A stretch of DNA of 64,000 bases from Comamonadaceae bacterium. GTDB lineage: Bacteria > Pseudomonadota > Gammaproteobacteria > Burkholderiales > Burkholderiaceae_C. The notes under the pieces were generated by a model that was not told the DNA's origin, made no database searches, and was given only the letters and a program-made list of their open reading frames with translations. The DNA is taken from NCBI GenBank assembly GCA_027484575.1, contig JAIXSQ010000002.1:1-64000 (forward strand). The letters are read 5' to 3'. Below, in pieces: positions 38,300 through 48,353 of the stretch (position 1 is its first letter; each line of letters starts with the position of its first letter). The translations under genes and the position numbers were made by a program.

Positions 38300-38747
38300 G
38301 CCGGGCGCAGGCGCAGCGCGCCGGCCCCGCGCGGCCGGCTTCACCCTGATCGAGTTGCTGGTCGTGGTCGCCATCGTGGCGATCGCCACGGCCGGCGTGG
38401 CCTTCGCATTGCGCGACAGCGGCAGCACCCGGCTCGGGCGCGAGGCCGACCGCCTCTCGGCATTGTTCGAGGCGGCCCGCGCGCAGTCGCGCGCCAGCGG
38501 CGTGCCGGTGGCCTGGCAACCGGTCGCCGGCGGCTTCCGCTTCACGGGGCTGCCCGGGGGCGACCAGCCGCAGCGCTGGCTCGACGAGGCCACCGTCGTG
38601 GCGGCCGGCCCCGCGCGCATCGTGCTCGGCCCCGAGCCGGTGATCGCGCCGCAGGCGCTGGTCCTGGCCTCGGGCACGGCACCGGGACGCAGCCTGCGCA
38701 TCGCCACCGACGGCGTGCGGCCCTTCACCGTCGAAGCCGCCCCATGA
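38274..38747 (+). CDS. gspH: Type II secretion minor pseudopilin GspH
   Basis: This 157-residue pseudopilin has the prepilin site AAG-FTLIELLVVVAIVAIATAG (cleavage about residue 22) and a GspH-like domain (about 50-157; AWQPVAGGFRFTGLPGG). It sits in the tip/shaft transition of the pseudopilus. The ATG at 38274 is favoured by AAGG nine bases upstream; it overlaps gspG by 26 bp. An in-frame ATG at 38241 would extend it by 11 residues. Confidence 0.92.
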   Translation: MRTSAPGSEPGAGAARRPRAAGFTLIELLVVVAIVAIATAGVAFALRDSGSTRLGREADRLSALFEAARAQSRASGVPVAWQPVAGGFRFTGLPGGDQPQRWLDEATVVAAGPARIVLGPEPVIAPQALVLASGTAPGRSLRIATDGVRPFTVEAAP

Positions 38748-39106
38748 GCGCACGCCGCGCGCGTGGCTTCACGCTGGTGGAGGTGCTGGTCGCGCTGGCC
38801 ATCGTGGCCATCGCGCTGGCGGCCGGCGTGCAGGCGACCTCGGCCCTGACGCGCAACGCCCTGCGCCAGTCCGACATGCTGCTGGCGCAGCTGTGCGCCG
38901 AGAACGAGCTCGCACGCGTGCGGCTGGCGCGCCAGATGCCCGGCGTGGGCAGCACGCGCGTGGCCTGCCGCCAGGGCAACGTCGACCTCGAGGTGGCGCT
39001 GACCGTCGCGCCCACGCCCAACCCCAACTTCCTGCGCGTCGACGCCCAGGTCTTCGGCGCCGCGCAGCCGCTGCTGCGCGTGTCGACCGTGGTGGGACGC
39101 TACTGA
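38744..39106 (+). CDS. gspI: Type II secretion minor pseudopilin GspI
   Basis: This 120-residue pseudopilin has the site ARG-FTLVEVLVALAIVAIAL at residue 8 and the GspI marks ENELARVRLARQMP (about 53) and NPNFLRVDAQVF. GspI starts the tip complex with GspJ and GspK. It overlaps gspH by four bases (ATGA) and is followed by gspJ after two bases. Confidence 0.94.
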   Translation: MSARRARGFTLVEVLVALAIVAIALAAGVQATSALTRNALRQSDMLLAQLCAENELARVRLARQMPGVGSTRVACRQGNVDLEVALTVAPTPNPNFLRVDAQVFGAAQPLLRVSTVVGRY

Positions 39107-39108
39107 GC

Positions 39109-39861
39109 ATGCGGCGCGCTCGCGGCTTCACGCTGGTCGAACTGCTGGTGGCGCTGTTCGCGATGGCGCTGCTGGCCGTGCTCAGCTGGCGCGGGCTCGA
39201 CGGCATGGTGCGTGCGCAGGAGCAGACCCGCGCCCGCGCCGACGAACTGCAGGCGCTGCAGGTGGGCCTGGCGCAGTGGACCGCCGACCTCGACGCCCTG
39301 GTGCAGCAGCCGCAGATGAATGCGCTCGACTGGAACGGCCGCGTGCTGCGCCTGACGCGCAGCGCGCCGGGCGACCAGGGCGCCGGCGTGGTGGTGGTGG
39401 CCTGGGGCCAGCGCGGCGGCCCCGAGGGCCAGCGCTGGATGCGCTGGCAGTCGCCGCCGGCCACCAGCCGCGGCCAGCTCGACGAGGCCTGGCGCCGTGC
39501 CGAGGCCTGGGGCCAGGCCCAGGGCGGCGCGGGCGGCGCCGAGGTGGCGATCGTGCCGCTGCTCGAATGGCGGCTGTTCTACTTCCGCGCCGACGCCTGG
39601 ACCAACCCGCTGTCCAGCGATGCGGCCGTGGTCGCGGCGGCGGCGGTGCCGGGCAGCCCGGCTGCGCCGGCGTCCGCGCCGGCAGCCGCACCCGCGGCCG
39701 ACGCGGCGGGCCAAGGCTCGGTGCCCGGACCGGGCGGCCGGCGCATCGTGACGCTGCCCGACGGCGTGCGCCTCGTGCTCGCGCTGCCGCCCGGGCTGGC
39801 CGTCAGCGGCGAGCTCACCCGCGACTGGGTGCGGCCCACCGTGGGCGGAGGCCGGCCATGA
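39109..39861 (+). CDS. gspJ: Type II secretion minor pseudopilin GspJ
   Basis: This 250-residue pseudopilin has the site ARG-FTLVELLVALFAMALLA at residue 6 and GspJ motifs WRGLDGMVRAQEQ and WGQRGGPEGQRWMRWQS. An Ala/Pro-rich insert (about residues 180-205) makes it a little longer than usual. The LVLALPPGLAVSGELTRDWV end is typical. GspJ forms the tip complex with GspI and GspK. It overlaps gspK by four bases. Confidence 0.94.
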   Translation: MRRARGFTLVELLVALFAMALLAVLSWRGLDGMVRAQEQTRARADELQALQVGLAQWTADLDALVQQPQMNALDWNGRVLRLTRSAPGDQGAGVVVVAWGQRGGPEGQRWMRWQSPPATSRGQLDEAWRRAEAWGQAQGGAGGAEVAIVPLLEWRLFYFRADAWTNPLSSDAAVVAAAAVPGSPAAPASAPAAAPAADAAGQGSVPGPGGRRIVTLPDGVRLVLALPPGLAVSGELTRDWVRPTVGGGRP

Positions 39862-40817
39862 GGCGCCAGCGCGGCGCGGCCCTGCTGACGGCCATGCTCA
39901 CGGTGACCCTGGTGGCCACCTTCGCGGCGGCGGCCGTCTGGCAGCAGTGGCGCAACGTCGAGGTCGAGGCCGCCGAGCGCAGCCGCATGCAGGCCGGCTG
40001 GATCCTCACGGGCGCCCTCGACTGGGCCCGCCTGATCCTGCGCGAGGACGGCCGCGCGGGCGGCGCCGACCACCTGGCCGAACCCTGGGCCGTGCCGCTG
40101 CGCGAGGCCCGCCTGTCCACCTTCCTGGCCGCCGACGCCGGTGCGGGCGGCCTGTCGGACGCCGACGACGTCTTCCTGGCCGGCGAGATCCGCGACGCAC
40201 AGGCCCAGCTGAACCTGAACAACCTGGTGGAGGCCGGCCGCGTGTCCGAGGTCGGCCTGCGCACCTTCCAGCGCCTGTTCGAGGTGCTGGACCTGCCGCA
40301 GGCGCAGCTGACGCGGCTGGCCGAGAACCTGCGCTTCGCCAGCGACATCAGCACCGACAACCAGTCGGCCGGGCAGGCGCCGCTGGCGCCGCAGACCGTG
40401 GACCAGCTGGGCTGGCTGGGCGTGCCGCCGTCGGTCGTCGAGGTGCTGCGGCCGCACGTGACGCTGCTGCCCGCGCGCACGCCGGTGAACCTGAACACCG
40501 CATCGGCCGAGGTGCTGTACGCCGCCATCGGCGGCCTGACCATGGCCGAGGCCCAGGAGCTGGTGGCGCGCCGCGCCGCCTCGCCCTACCGCAGCATCAC
40601 CGACGCGAGCCGGGCCTTGCCGCAGCACGCCGCCGCGCTGACCGAGGGCAACGTGGGCATCGCCACCCGCTTCTTCGAGGTGCGCGGGCGCCTGCGGCTG
40701 GCGCAGTTCGTCCTCGAGGAGCGCTCGCTGGTGCAGCGCGATGGCCTGGACGTGCGCGTGCTGCGGCGCGAACGCATCGCCCAGCCCCTGCCTGCGGTCG
40801 CGTCGGGTCCGCGCTGA
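39858..40817 (+). CDS. gspK: Type II secretion tip pseudopilin GspK
   Basis: This 319-residue protein begins MRRQRGAALLTAMLTVTLVA, a GspK-type prepilin region where Ala replaces the usual Phe+1 and no Glu+5 is present. The family core is seen in EIRDAQAQLNLNNLV (about 113) and the helix-hairpin-helix-like segment VNLNTASAEVLYAAIGG (about 213). It caps the pseudopilus. It overlaps gspJ by four bases and is followed by a 117-bp gap before gspL. Confidence 0.94.
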   Translation: MRRQRGAALLTAMLTVTLVATFAAAAVWQQWRNVEVEAAERSRMQAGWILTGALDWARLILREDGRAGGADHLAEPWAVPLREARLSTFLAADAGAGGLSDADDVFLAGEIRDAQAQLNLNNLVEAGRVSEVGLRTFQRLFEVLDLPQAQLTRLAENLRFASDISTDNQSAGQAPLAPQTVDQLGWLGVPPSVVEVLRPHVTLLPARTPVNLNTASAEVLYAAIGGLTMAEAQELVARRAASPYRSITDASRALPQHAAALTEGNVGIATRFFEVRGRLRLAQFVLEERSLVQRDGLDVRVLRRERIAQPLPAVASGPR

Positions 40818-40934
40818 ACCGATGGGAATGCCCCCACGGCCGCGTTGGCCGCTCTCTACAATGCCCCGATCCCATCCGGCACCGGGCCCGCTGCGCCGCG
40901 GACCCGGCGCCTGCATCCCGAAGGCCCATCCACA

Positions 40935-42143
40935 GTGAGTTCCCTGCACCTGCTGCTGCCCGCCTCGGCGCCGACCGACCAGACCGCGTTCGCGCATGCC
41001 CTGACCAGCGACGGCCGCAGCGTGGTGCGCCATGGCACGGCCGCGGCGGCCCTGCTGCCCGCGGCCAGCGGCGCAGGCAGCGAGACGGTGGCGGTCGTGC
41101 CGGCCGAGCGCCTGTCCTGGCACCAGGTCACCCTGCCCCAGGGCACCGGCCCGCGCTCGCCCCGCCTGCGCGCCGTGCTGGAAGGCCTGCTCGAGGAACG
41201 CCTGCTGGACGACCCCGAGCAGCTGCACCTGGCCCTGGGCCCCGCCGCCGATGCCGACGGCCGCCACTGGGTGGCCGCCTGCGACCGCCCCTGGCTGCGG
41301 GCCTGCCTGCAGCAGCTCGAGGCCGCCGGCCGGCCGGTCAGCCGCGTCGTGCCCGAGTTCGCGCCCGAGGGCGACCCGGTGCTGGTCGCCACGGGCGACC
41401 CCGAGCAAGCCCGCCTGGCCTGTGCCAGCCGCGAGGGCGTGCTCACCCTTCCGCTGGTGGCCTCGGCGCGCAGCCTGCTCCCGGGCCTGCCCGCCGACAC
41501 GCCCGTCGTCGCCGAGCCGGCGGTCGCGGCGCTCGCCGAGCAGTGGCTGGGCGGCACGCCGCGGCTGCAGCAGCCGGCCGAGCGCCTGCTGGCCAGTGCC
41601 GCCACCGGGTGGGACCTGGCGCAGTTCGAGTTCTCGCGCAGCGGCCGCGCCCTGCTGGCCAAGCGCGCCTCGAGCGCGTGGGCGCAGGCCTGGCGGGCGC
41701 CGCAGTGGCGCGCCGCGCGCTGGGCCCTGGGCGTGCTGCTGGCCGCGCAGGTGGTCGGCCTCAATGCCTGGGCCTGGAAGGAGCGCAGCGCGCTCGCCGC
41801 CAAGCGCGAGGCGACCCGCACCGTGCTGACCCAGACCTTCCCCGCCATCCGTGCGGTGGTCGATCCCATGGTGCAGATGGAGCGCGAGGTGGCGGGCCTG
41901 CGCCAGCGCACGGGCGCGAGTTCCGGCCGCGATCTCGAGACGCTGCTGGGCGCACTGGCCGTGACCGCGCCCGCGGGCCGTGCGGCGAGCGGCCTCGAGT
42001 ACACCGGCACCGACCTGCGGGTGCGGGGCGTGGCGTCCACGGCGGCCGAGGCCCAGGCCATCGACCAGGCGCTGCGCCCGCTGGGGTACGCGGCCGCGAT
42101 CCAGGGCGACGTGCTCATCGTGCGCCAGGAGCTGCAGCCATGA
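40935..42143 (+). CDS. gspL: Type II secretion inner-membrane protein GspL
   Basis: This 402-residue protein has the GspL plan: a cytoplasmic actin-like domain (1-240), a single helix (about 253-275, ALGVLLAAQVVGLNAWAW), and a periplasmic ferredoxin-like domain (YTGTDLRVRGVASTAAEAQA). It recruits the GspE ATPase to the membrane. I chose GTG at 40935 because VSSLHLLLPAS starts the domain; an in-frame ATG at 40845 would add a 30-residue low-complexity leader. A TACAAT (40857-40862) in the gap may be an internal -10. Confidence 0.9.
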   Translation: MSSLHLLLPASAPTDQTAFAHALTSDGRSVVRHGTAAAALLPAASGAGSETVAVVPAERLSWHQVTLPQGTGPRSPRLRAVLEGLLEERLLDDPEQLHLALGPAADADGRHWVAACDRPWLRACLQQLEAAGRPVSRVVPEFAPEGDPVLVATGDPEQARLACASREGVLTLPLVASARSLLPGLPADTPVVAEPAVAALAEQWLGGTPRLQQPAERLLASAATGWDLAQFEFSRSGRALLAKRASSAWAQAWRAPQWRAARWALGVLLAAQVVGLNAWAWKERSALAAKREATRTVLTQTFPAIRAVVDPMVQMEREVAGLRQRTGASSGRDLETLLGALAVTAPAGRAASGLEYTGTDLRVRGVASTAAEAQAIDQALRPLGYAAAIQGDVLIVRQELQP

Positions 42144-42631
42144 AGCGCCCTGCCCTGCCACCGGCCTGGACGGCCACCTGGACCCGCATGGCACCGCGCG
42201 AGAAGGTGCTGGTGGGCGCCGCCGCCGGCCTGCTGCTGCTGGCGGTCCTGTGGTGGCTGCTGGTCGCACCGGCGCTGGCCGTGCTGCGCAGCGCCGACGC
42301 CCAGCACCGCACGCTCGATGCGCAGCTGGCCCGCATGCGCAGCCTGCAGCAGCAGGCGCAGGCACTGCAGTCGCGCCCGGCGCTCGGGCGCGAGGAGTCG
42401 CTGCGCCAGCTCGAACAATCCGTGCGGCAGCGGCTGGGCACCGCCGCCCGCGTCACCGTCGCGGGCGACCGCGTCACGCTCACGCTGACGGGCGTGCCGG
42501 CCGACGCGCTGGCCACCTGGCTCACGCAGGCGCGGGTCAATGCGCGCGCCGTGCCCGGCGAGGCCCGCCTGAGCCGCGGCGCTGCCGGCGGCTGGGACGG
42601 CACCCTGGTCCTCACCCTGCCCGGCGAGTGA
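42140..42631 (+). CDS. gspM: Type II secretion protein GspM
   Basis: This 163-residue bitopic protein has MAPREKVLVGAAAGLLLLAVLWWLLV (helix about 23-43), the usual GspM start, a coiled-coil stretch (LDAQLARMRSLQQQAQAL) and a small periplasmic domain. It pairs with GspL in the assembly platform. It overlaps both neighbours by four bases. Confidence 0.92.
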   Translation: MKRPALPPAWTATWTRMAPREKVLVGAAAGLLLLAVLWWLLVAPALAVLRSADAQHRTLDAQLARMRSLQQQAQALQSRPALGREESLRQLEQSVRQRLGTAARVTVAGDRVTLTLTGVPADALATWLTQARVNARAVPGEARLSRGAAGGWDGTLVLTLPGE

Positions 42632-43443
42632 GGCAGCGCAGCACCGTGGCCACCCGCCGCCTTCCCTCCGATCCCGTGCGCCCGCCCTGGGGCTGGGCCG
42701 CTGGCGGCGCCGTCGCGGGCCTGGCGCTCACGCTGGTGCTGGCCTGGCCGGCCGCCTGGCTGGCCGCGCGCGTGGACGCCGCCACCGGTGGCCGCGTGCA
42801 GCTGCAGGAGGCCCGCGGCACCGTCTGGAACGGCTCGGCCCGGCTGGTGTTCACCGGCGGGGCCGGCAGCACCGATGCCAGCACCCTGCCCTCGCCCGTG
42901 CGCTGGACCCTGCGGCCCGCGTGGGATGGCCTGCGCATCGGCCTGGCCAGCGACTGCTGCACGCCGCAGCCGCTGCGCCTGCGGGTGCAGCCCGGCCTGC
43001 GCGGGGCCACGCTGCACGTGCAGGACGGCCAGTCGCGCTGGCCCGCGGCGGTGCTGGCCGGCCTGGGCACGCCCTGGAACACGCTCGAACTGGACGGCCA
43101 GCTCGCGCTGCACACCGACGGCCTGCAGCTGCAGTGGGCCTCGGGCCGGCTGGCGGTGGCGGGCCGGGCCGAGCTCGATGCGCAGCGCCTGGCCTCGCGG
43201 CTGTCGACCCTGCGGCCGATCGGCAGCTACCGGCTCTCTTTGGGCGGCGGGGCGGTGCCGGCGCTGCAGCTGGCGACCACCGAAGGCGCGCTGCAGCTGG
43301 CCGGCAGCGGGCAATGGGTGGGCGGGCGCCTGCGCTTTGCCGGCGAGGCCCGTGCCGCGCCCGAGCGCGAGGCGGCGCTGGCCAACCTGCTCAACATCAT
43401 CGGGCGGCGCGACGGCGCGCGGTCCGTCATCACCATAGGTTGA
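42628..43443 (+). CDS. gspN: Type II secretion protein GspN
   Basis: This 271-residue protein has one N-terminal helix (about 22-47, AAGGAVAGLALTLVLAWPAAW) and a periplasmic GspN domain (VQLQEARGTVWNGSARLVF, about 58; SYRLSLGGGAVPALQL). GspN is an accessory part of the T2SS found mostly in proteobacteria. I chose GTG at 42628 because it overlaps the gspM stop (GTGA), as with its neighbours; GTG at 42646 is an alternative. gspD starts five bases after its stop. Confidence 0.88.
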   Translation: MRQRSTVATRRLPSDPVRPPWGWAAGGAVAGLALTLVLAWPAAWLAARVDAATGGRVQLQEARGTVWNGSARLVFTGGAGSTDASTLPSPVRWTLRPAWDGLRIGLASDCCTPQPLRLRVQPGLRGATLHVQDGQSRWPAAVLAGLGTPWNTLELDGQLALHTDGLQLQWASGRLAVAGRAELDAQRLASRLSTLRPIGSYRLSLGGGAVPALQLATTEGALQLAGSGQWVGGRLRFAGEARAAPEREAALANLLNIIGRRDGARSVITIG

Positions 43444-43448
43444 ACGAC

Positions 43449-45665
43449 ATGAACCTCCGTCACGCCCTCGTGGTCCTGCTGGCCGGCGCCGCGCTGGCCG
43501 GGCCGGCCGCTGCGCAGGCGCAGCGCGCGCGCGAGCCGGTCACGCTCAACTTCACCAACGCCGAGATCGAGGCGGTGGCGCGCACCATGGCGGCGATCAC
43601 CGGCCGCAACATCGTGGTCGACCCGCGCGTCAAGGGCACGATCACGCTGTCGACCGAGCGGCCGGTGCCGCCGCAGCAGGCCTACAACCAGTTCCTGGCC
43701 ACCCTGCGGCTGCAGGGCTTCACCGTCGTCGACGCTGGCGGGCTGCTGAAGGTGCTGCCCGAGGCCGATGCCAAGCTGCAGGGCGGGCCGGTGTCGGTCG
43801 ACGCGCCGCAGGGCGGCGGCCAGATCGTCACGCAGATCTTCCGGCTGAACCACGAGACGGCCAACAACCTGGTGCCGATCCTGCGGCCGCTGATCAGCCC
43901 CAACAACACCATCAACGTGAACCCGGGCACCAACGCCCTGGTCATCACCGACTACGCCGACAACCTGCAGCGGCTGGGCCGCATCATCGCGGCGCTGGAC
44001 GTCTCCAATTCCACCGACGTCGAGGTGGTGCCGCTGCGGCACGGCCTGGCGGCCGACCTCGCGCCCGTGGTGCAGCGGCTGGTGGACAGCGGCGGCGCGA
44101 CCGGCCCCGCCGGCGCACCGGCCGCCGCCCAGGGGCAGGCCGACACCGCGGTGCGCACCACGGTGATCCCCGAGACCCGCAGCAACAGCCTGCTGGTGCG
44201 CGCCGCCAACCCGGCGCGCCTGAACCTGGTGCGCAGCCTGGTCGAGCGGCTGGACCAGCCGTCGTCGCAGAACCCCGGCGGCAACATCTACGTGGTCTAC
44301 CTGAAGAACGCCGAGGCGGTGCGGCTGGCGGTGACGCTGCGGGCCGCGCTGGCCAGCATGAGCACCGGCGCGCTGGCACCCCAGGCCGGCGGCATCGGCG
44401 GCGTGCCCACCACGCTGGGCGGCGTGGGCACGGGCGGCATCTCGGCGGTGCCGTCCACCACCGGGTTTCAGACCGGGGCCACGGGGGGCCTGGGCGGCGG
44501 CGCCGGACCGGCGGGTGCCGCCGCGCAGCCCCTGGCCCAGCCCTCGGTGGGCGGCCAGATCCAGGCCGATCCGGCCACCAACTCGCTGATCATCACGGCG
44601 CCCGAGCCGCAGTACCGCCAGCTGCGGGCGGTGATCGAGCGGCTGGACACGCGGCGCGCGCAGGTCTACGTCGAGAGCCTGATCGCCGAGGTCAATGCCG
44701 ACAAGGCGGCCGAGTTCGGCGTGCAGTGGCAGAACGTGCTGGGCAACCGGGGCGACCGCAACATCGGCGTGCTGGGGACCAACTTCAGCATCGGTGGCCA
44801 GAACATCATCAGCCTGCAGGCCGGCGCCGCCAGCGGCCAGGTGCTGCCGTCCACCGGCGTCAACCTGGGCATCGTGCGCAACATCAACGGCACCTACGTG
44901 CTGGGCGCGCTGGCGCGGTTCCTGGAGACCAACGCGGACGGCAACATCCTGTCGACGCCCAACCTGCTGACGCTGGACAACGAGGAAGCCCGGATCGTGA
45001 TCGGCCAGAACGTGCCCTTCGTCACCGGCCAGTTCACCAACACTGGCGCGGGCAGCGGCTCGGTCAACCCGTTCCAGACCATCGAGCGGCGCGACGTCGG
45101 CCTGACGCTGCGCGTGCGGCCGCAGATCAGCGAGAACGGCACCGTCAAGCTGCAGATCTTCCAGGAGGTCTCCAGCGTGCAGGCCTCGTCGGTCAACTCG
45201 CCCACCGGGCTGATCACCAACAAGCGCTCGATCGAGTCGAACGTGCTGGTCGAGGACGGCTCGGTCGTGGTGCTGGGTGGCCTGCTGCAGGACGAGTTCT
45301 CGGGCAACCGCGAACAGGTGCCGCTCCTGGGCGACGTGCCGATCCTGGGCAACCTGTTCCGCAGCGAGACGCGCAGCCGCCGCAAGACCAACCTGATGGT
45401 GTTCCTGCGGCCGGTGGTGGTGCGCGACGCGGCGCAGACCGAGGAGCTGTCGCTCGACCGCTACGACATGATGCGGCTGCGCCAGGAAGCGGCCCAGCCG
45501 CGGCCTAGCGCCGTGCTGCCCATCGACGCCGCGCCCGTGATGCCGCCCGCTACGACCCGCACGCCGGCGGCACCCGCGCGCAACGCGCCGGCCGCGCCGG
45601 CCGCACCCGCCCAGCCCGCGGCGCCGGCCCAACCCGCGCCCGCGCAGACCGCACCGGTGCGCTGA
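43449..45665 (+). CDS. gspD: Type II secretion outer-membrane secretin GspD
   Basis: This 738-residue protein has a signal peptide ending AGPAAAQA (about 23), an N0 domain ([20 protein letters not shown]), several N/KH-like domains ([19 protein letters not shown]) and a Gly-rich linker (about 305-350). The secretin core has [16 protein letters not shown] (about 625). A low-complexity Ala/Pro tail (about 695-738) replaces the usual S-domain and may contact a pilotin or none. It forms the outer-membrane channel. The stop shares one base with gspE. Confidence 0.96.
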   Translation: MNLRHALVVLLAGAALAGPAAAQAQRAREPVTLNFTNAEIEAVARTMAAITGRNIVVDPRVKGTITLSTERPVPPQQAYNQFLATLRLQGFTVVDAGGLLKVLPEADAKLQGGPVSVDAPQGGGQIVTQIFRLNHETANNLVPILRPLISPNNTINVNPGTNALVITDYADNLQRLGRIIAALDVSNSTDVEVVPLRHGLAADLAPVVQRLVDSGGATGPAGAPAAAQGQADTAVRTTVIPETRSNSLLVRAANPARLNLVRSLVERLDQPSSQNPGGNIYVVYLKNAEAVRLAVTLRAALASMSTGALAPQAGGIGGVPTTLGGVGTGGISAVPSTTGFQTGATGGLGGGAGPAGAAAQPLAQPSVGGQIQADPATNSLIITAPEPQYRQLRAVIERLDTRRAQVYVESLIAEVNADKAAEFGVQWQNVLGNRGDRNIGVLGTNFSIGGQNIISLQAGAASGQVLPSTGVNLGIVRNINGTYVLGALARFLETNADGNILSTPNLLTLDNEEARIVIGQNVPFVTGQFTNTGAGSGSVNPFQTIERRDVGLTLRVRPQISENGTVKLQIFQEVSSVQASSVNSPTGLITNKRSIESNVLVEDGSVVVLGGLLQDEFSGNREQVPLLGDVPILGNLFRSETRSRRKTNLMVFLRPVVVRDAAQTEELSLDRYDMMRLRQEAAQPRPSAVLPIDAAPVMPPATTRTPAAPARNAPAAPAAPAQPAAPAQPAPAQTAPVR

Positions 45666-47059
45666 TGGCCAGCCGCTACCCGCTGCCCTACGGCTGGGCG
45701 CGGCAGCACCAGCTGCTGCTCGAGGACGATGGCCAGGCGCTCACGCTGTGGCATGCCGGCGCGCCGGCGCCCGGCCCGTGGAGCGAGGTGATGCGCAAGT
45801 ACCCGGTGCGCGCGCTGCAGCAGCTGGATGCGCAGGCCCTGGCACAGCGCATCAGCGCGGCCTACGCGCAAGGCGAGTCGAGCGCCGCCACCATCGTCAG
45901 CGAGGTCGAGAGCGAGGCCGACCTGTCGCGCATGATGCAGGAGCTGCCCGCGGTCGAGGACCTGCTCGAGACCGCCGACGACGCGCCCATCATCCGCATG
46001 CTCAACGCCCTGCTCACGCAGGCCGCGCGCGACGGCGCCAGCGACATCCACATCGAGCCCTACGAGCGGCATTCGTCGGTGCGCTTCCGCGTCGACGGCA
46101 CGCTGCGCGAGGTGGTGCAGCCCAACCGCGCACTGCACGCGGCGCTGATCTCGCGGCTGAAGATCATGGCCGACCTGGACATCGCCGAGAAACGCCTGCC
46201 GCAGGACGGCCGCATCTCGCTGCGCATCGGCACCCGCGCCGTCGACGTGCGCGTGTCCACGCTGCCCAGCGCGCACGGCGAACGGGCGGTGCTGCGCCTG
46301 CTGGACAAGAGCGAGAGCAAGCTCAGCCTCGAGTCGGTGGGCATGACCGGCGACACGCTGCGGCGCTTCCTGGGCCTGATCGGCCAGCCGCACGGGATCA
46401 TCCTGGTGACCGGCCCCACGGGCTCGGGCAAGACCACCACGCTCTATGCGGCGCTGTCACGGCTGGACGCGATGACCAGCAACATCATGACGGTCGAGGA
46501 CCCGATCGAGTACGAGCTGCCGGGCATCGGCCAGACGCAGGTCAACCCCAAGATCGACCTCGACTTCGCCAAGGCCCTGCGCGCGATCCTGCGACAGGAC
46601 CCCGACGTGATCATGATCGGCGAGATCCGCGACTACGAGACCGCGCAGATCGCGATCCAGGCCTCGCTCACGGGCCACCTGGTGCTGGCCACGCTGCACA
46701 CCAACGACGCGGCCAGCGCGGTGACCCGCCTGACCGACATGGGCGTCGAGCCCTTCCTGCTGTCCTCGTCGCTGCTGGGCGTGCTGGCGCAGCGGCTGGT
46801 GCGCAAGTACTGCCCGGTGTGCCAGGGCCGCGGCTGCGACGCCTGCGGCAGCACCGGCTACCAGGGCCGCACGGGCGTGTTCGAGCTGATGCTGGCCGAC
46901 GAGCGCGTGCGCGGGCTGATCCACAACCGCGGCGCCGAGTCCGAGATCCGCGAGGCCGCGATCGCCGAGGGCATGCGGCTGATGCGCGACGACGGCGAGC
47001 GCCTCGTGCGCGAAGGCATCACCTCGCAGGAGGAAGTGATGCGCGTCACGCGCGACTGA
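45665..47059 (+). CDS. gspE: Type II secretion ATPase GspE
   Basis: This 464-residue cytoplasmic ATPase powers pseudopilus growth. It has an N2E domain, [20 protein letters not shown] (about 119), Walker [13 protein letters not shown] (about 251), Walker [13 protein letters not shown] (about 307) and His box [14 protein letters not shown] (about 333). The tetracysteine zinc site is [13 protein letters not shown] (about 383). Its partner GspF is not next door, as it is in most operons, but at 9408-10628. It is the last gene of the operon. Confidence 0.96.
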   Translation: MASRYPLPYGWARQHQLLLEDDGQALTLWHAGAPAPGPWSEVMRKYPVRALQQLDAQALAQRISAAYAQGESSAATIVSEVESEADLSRMMQELPAVEDLLETADDAPIIRMLNALLTQAARDGASDIHIEPYERHSSVRFRVDGTLREVVQPNRALHAALISRLKIMADLDIAEKRLPQDGRISLRIGTRAVDVRVSTLPSAHGERAVLRLLDKSESKLSLESVGMTGDTLRRFLGLIGQPHGIILVTGPTGSGKTTTLYAALSRLDAMTSNIMTVEDPIEYELPGIGQTQVNPKIDLDFAKALRAILRQDPDVIMIGEIRDYETAQIAIQASLTGHLVLATLHTNDAASAVTRLTDMGVEPFLLSSSLLGVLAQRLVRKYCPVCQGRGCDACGSTGYQGRTGVFELMLADERVRGLIHNRGAESEIREAAIAEGMRLMRDDGERLVREGITSQEEVMRVTRD

Positions 47060-47219
47060 GCGCGCCCAGCCGCTCGGGCACGCCGGGGCGGCCGGGCAGT
47101 TCGACGGGCGCGGTCGGCCGGTTGCCGTCCGACGGCGGCACCGGCGGCGGCGCATCGGCCGGCGCCGGCGGGACCGGCGGCACGTTCTCCGGCGCGGGCA
47201 CGTCGTGCAGGCGCTGCAT
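47046..47219 (-). CDS. Proline-rich small ORF, hypothetical
   Basis: This is a 57-residue frame with about one-third prolines ([17 protein letters not shown]). Its ATG lies five bases after the stop of the next upstream small gene, with AGGTG in between, so it could be translationally coupled. It overlaps the end of gspE by 14 bp on the opposite strand. High GC alone can produce such frames, and I see no known domain. Confidence 0.35.
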   Translation of the reverse strand: MQRLHDVPAPENVPPVPPAPADAPPPVPPSDGNRPTAPVELPGRPGVPERLGALSRA

Positions 47220-47223
47220 CACC

Positions 47224-47457
47224 TCAGCGCCCCGGACCGTCGTCGATGCCGGGGCCGGTGTCCACCACCGGATCGGCGTCCTCGTCCTCGATGTCGGCCG
47301 CCATGCGCTCCGGATGCGCGGGGAGCGCCGGGCGCCGGGTCATGTCGGGGGCCTGCACCGGCGCGGCGGCGGGCCTGCCGCGCTGCGGCTCGGGGATGCG
47401 CTGCGCCTCGGGGAGGCGCTCCATGTCGCGGGGGTCGGGCGTGGTGTCGGTGGGCAT
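47224..47457 (-). CDS. Small Pro/Asp-rich hypothetical protein
   Basis: This 77-residue protein starts MPTDTTPDPRDMERLPEAQR and ends in an acidic segment (MAADIEDEDADPVVDTGPG). GAGGAGG eight bases before the ATG is among the best Shine-Dalgarno sequences in the window, which supports real translation. It has no helix-forming hydrophobic segment and is probably disordered. I do not recognise the family. Confidence 0.6.
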   Translation of the reverse strand: MPTDTTPDPRDMERLPEAQRIPEPQRGRPAAAPVQAPDMTRRPALPAHPERMAADIEDEDADPVVDTGPGIDDGPGR

Positions 47458-47559
47458 CGTGCCTCCTCGTGGGTCGGCGATGCCCGCATGCTCGGCCCGG
47501 GGGTGCGGACCCTGCACCCGGCGGGCACCGGTGCGGCGTGTCGGCGCCGGCCGACAGCC

Positions 47560-48276
47560 TCAGCAGCCCAGCAGGTCGGCCAGGTGCCCCAGGTCGCGCA
47601 CGTGCAGGTCGTTGCCGGGCTGCGGCGACACGTCCTTGGGGTGGGCCGCGCCGAACTCCAGCGGCCGCTCGACATAGGCCGTGCGCAGCCCGCAGGCACG
47701 CGCGCCGGCCAGGTCGTCGTGGTGCGCCGCGACCAGCATCACCTGCGCCGGTTGCAGGTCGAACACGCCGGCCACGCCCAGGTAGGTGACCGGGTCGGGC
47801 TTGTAGGCGCGGAACACCTCGGCCGACAGGATGCAGTCCCAGGGCAGCCCGGCCCGCTTGGCCATGGCCGTGAGCAGGCCCAGGTTGCCGTTGGACAGGG
47901 TGCACAGCGTGTGGCGCGTGCGCAGGCGCTGCAGCGCCGCCACCGTGTCGGGCCAGGGATCCAGCCGGTGCCACACGTGGTTGAGGTGGCGCCGTTGCCC
48001 GTCGTCGAGGTGGGCGAGGCCGAAGCGCGGGAGGATGCCGTCGAGGATCTGCCGGTGCAGGTCGTCGATGCGGGTCCAGCCCTGCTCGCCGCGCATCACG
48101 CGTTCCATCGCGGGCTTGTAGCCGGCGCGCCAGGCCCGCGCGAACGCATCGGCATCGACCTGCGGGTGCAGCGCCTGCAGCTCGCGCACGATGCTGCCGT
48201 GCCAGTCGACCACCGTGCCGAACACGTCGAAGGCCAGCACCTGCACGCTGCCTGCCAGTTCCTGCGCATCCACCAT
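47560..48276 (-). CDS. Haloacid dehalogenase, type II (HAD superfamily)
   Basis: This 238-residue protein carries the HAD motifs: nucleophile Asp in LAFDVFGTVVDW (about 17), CTLSNGNLG (about 111), the Lys in FRAYKPDPVTYLG (about 140) and HHDDLAGARACG (about 167). The spacing fits L-2-haloacid dehalogenase type II, which hydrolyses 2-haloalkanoic acids, though many members act on other substrates. I chose the ATG at 48276 because GGAGGCG lies just upstream; an in-frame start at 48309 is possible. Confidence 0.87.
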   Translation of the reverse strand: MVDAQELAGSVQVLAFDVFGTVVDWHGSIVRELQALHPQVDADAFARAWRAGYKPAMERVMRGEQGWTRIDDLHRQILDGILPRFGLAHLDDGQRRHLNHVWHRLDPWPDTVAALQRLRTRHTLCTLSNGNLGLLTAMAKRAGLPWDCILSAEVFRAYKPDPVTYLGVAGVFDLQPAQVMLVAAHHDDLAGARACGLRTAYVERPLEFGAAHPKDVSPQPGNDLHVRDLGHLADLLGC

Positions 48277-48353
48277 CCATCGCCTCCGTGCGGCTGTCGC
48301 CGCGGACACAGCGGGGCAGTGTAGGCCCGCCGCGCGCCCGTATCCTCGGCCGC

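Noticed and set aside
43227..45632. Minus-strand frame of about 800 codons opposite gspD
   Set aside because: Composition shadow of gspD; no start signal and no recognisable domain.
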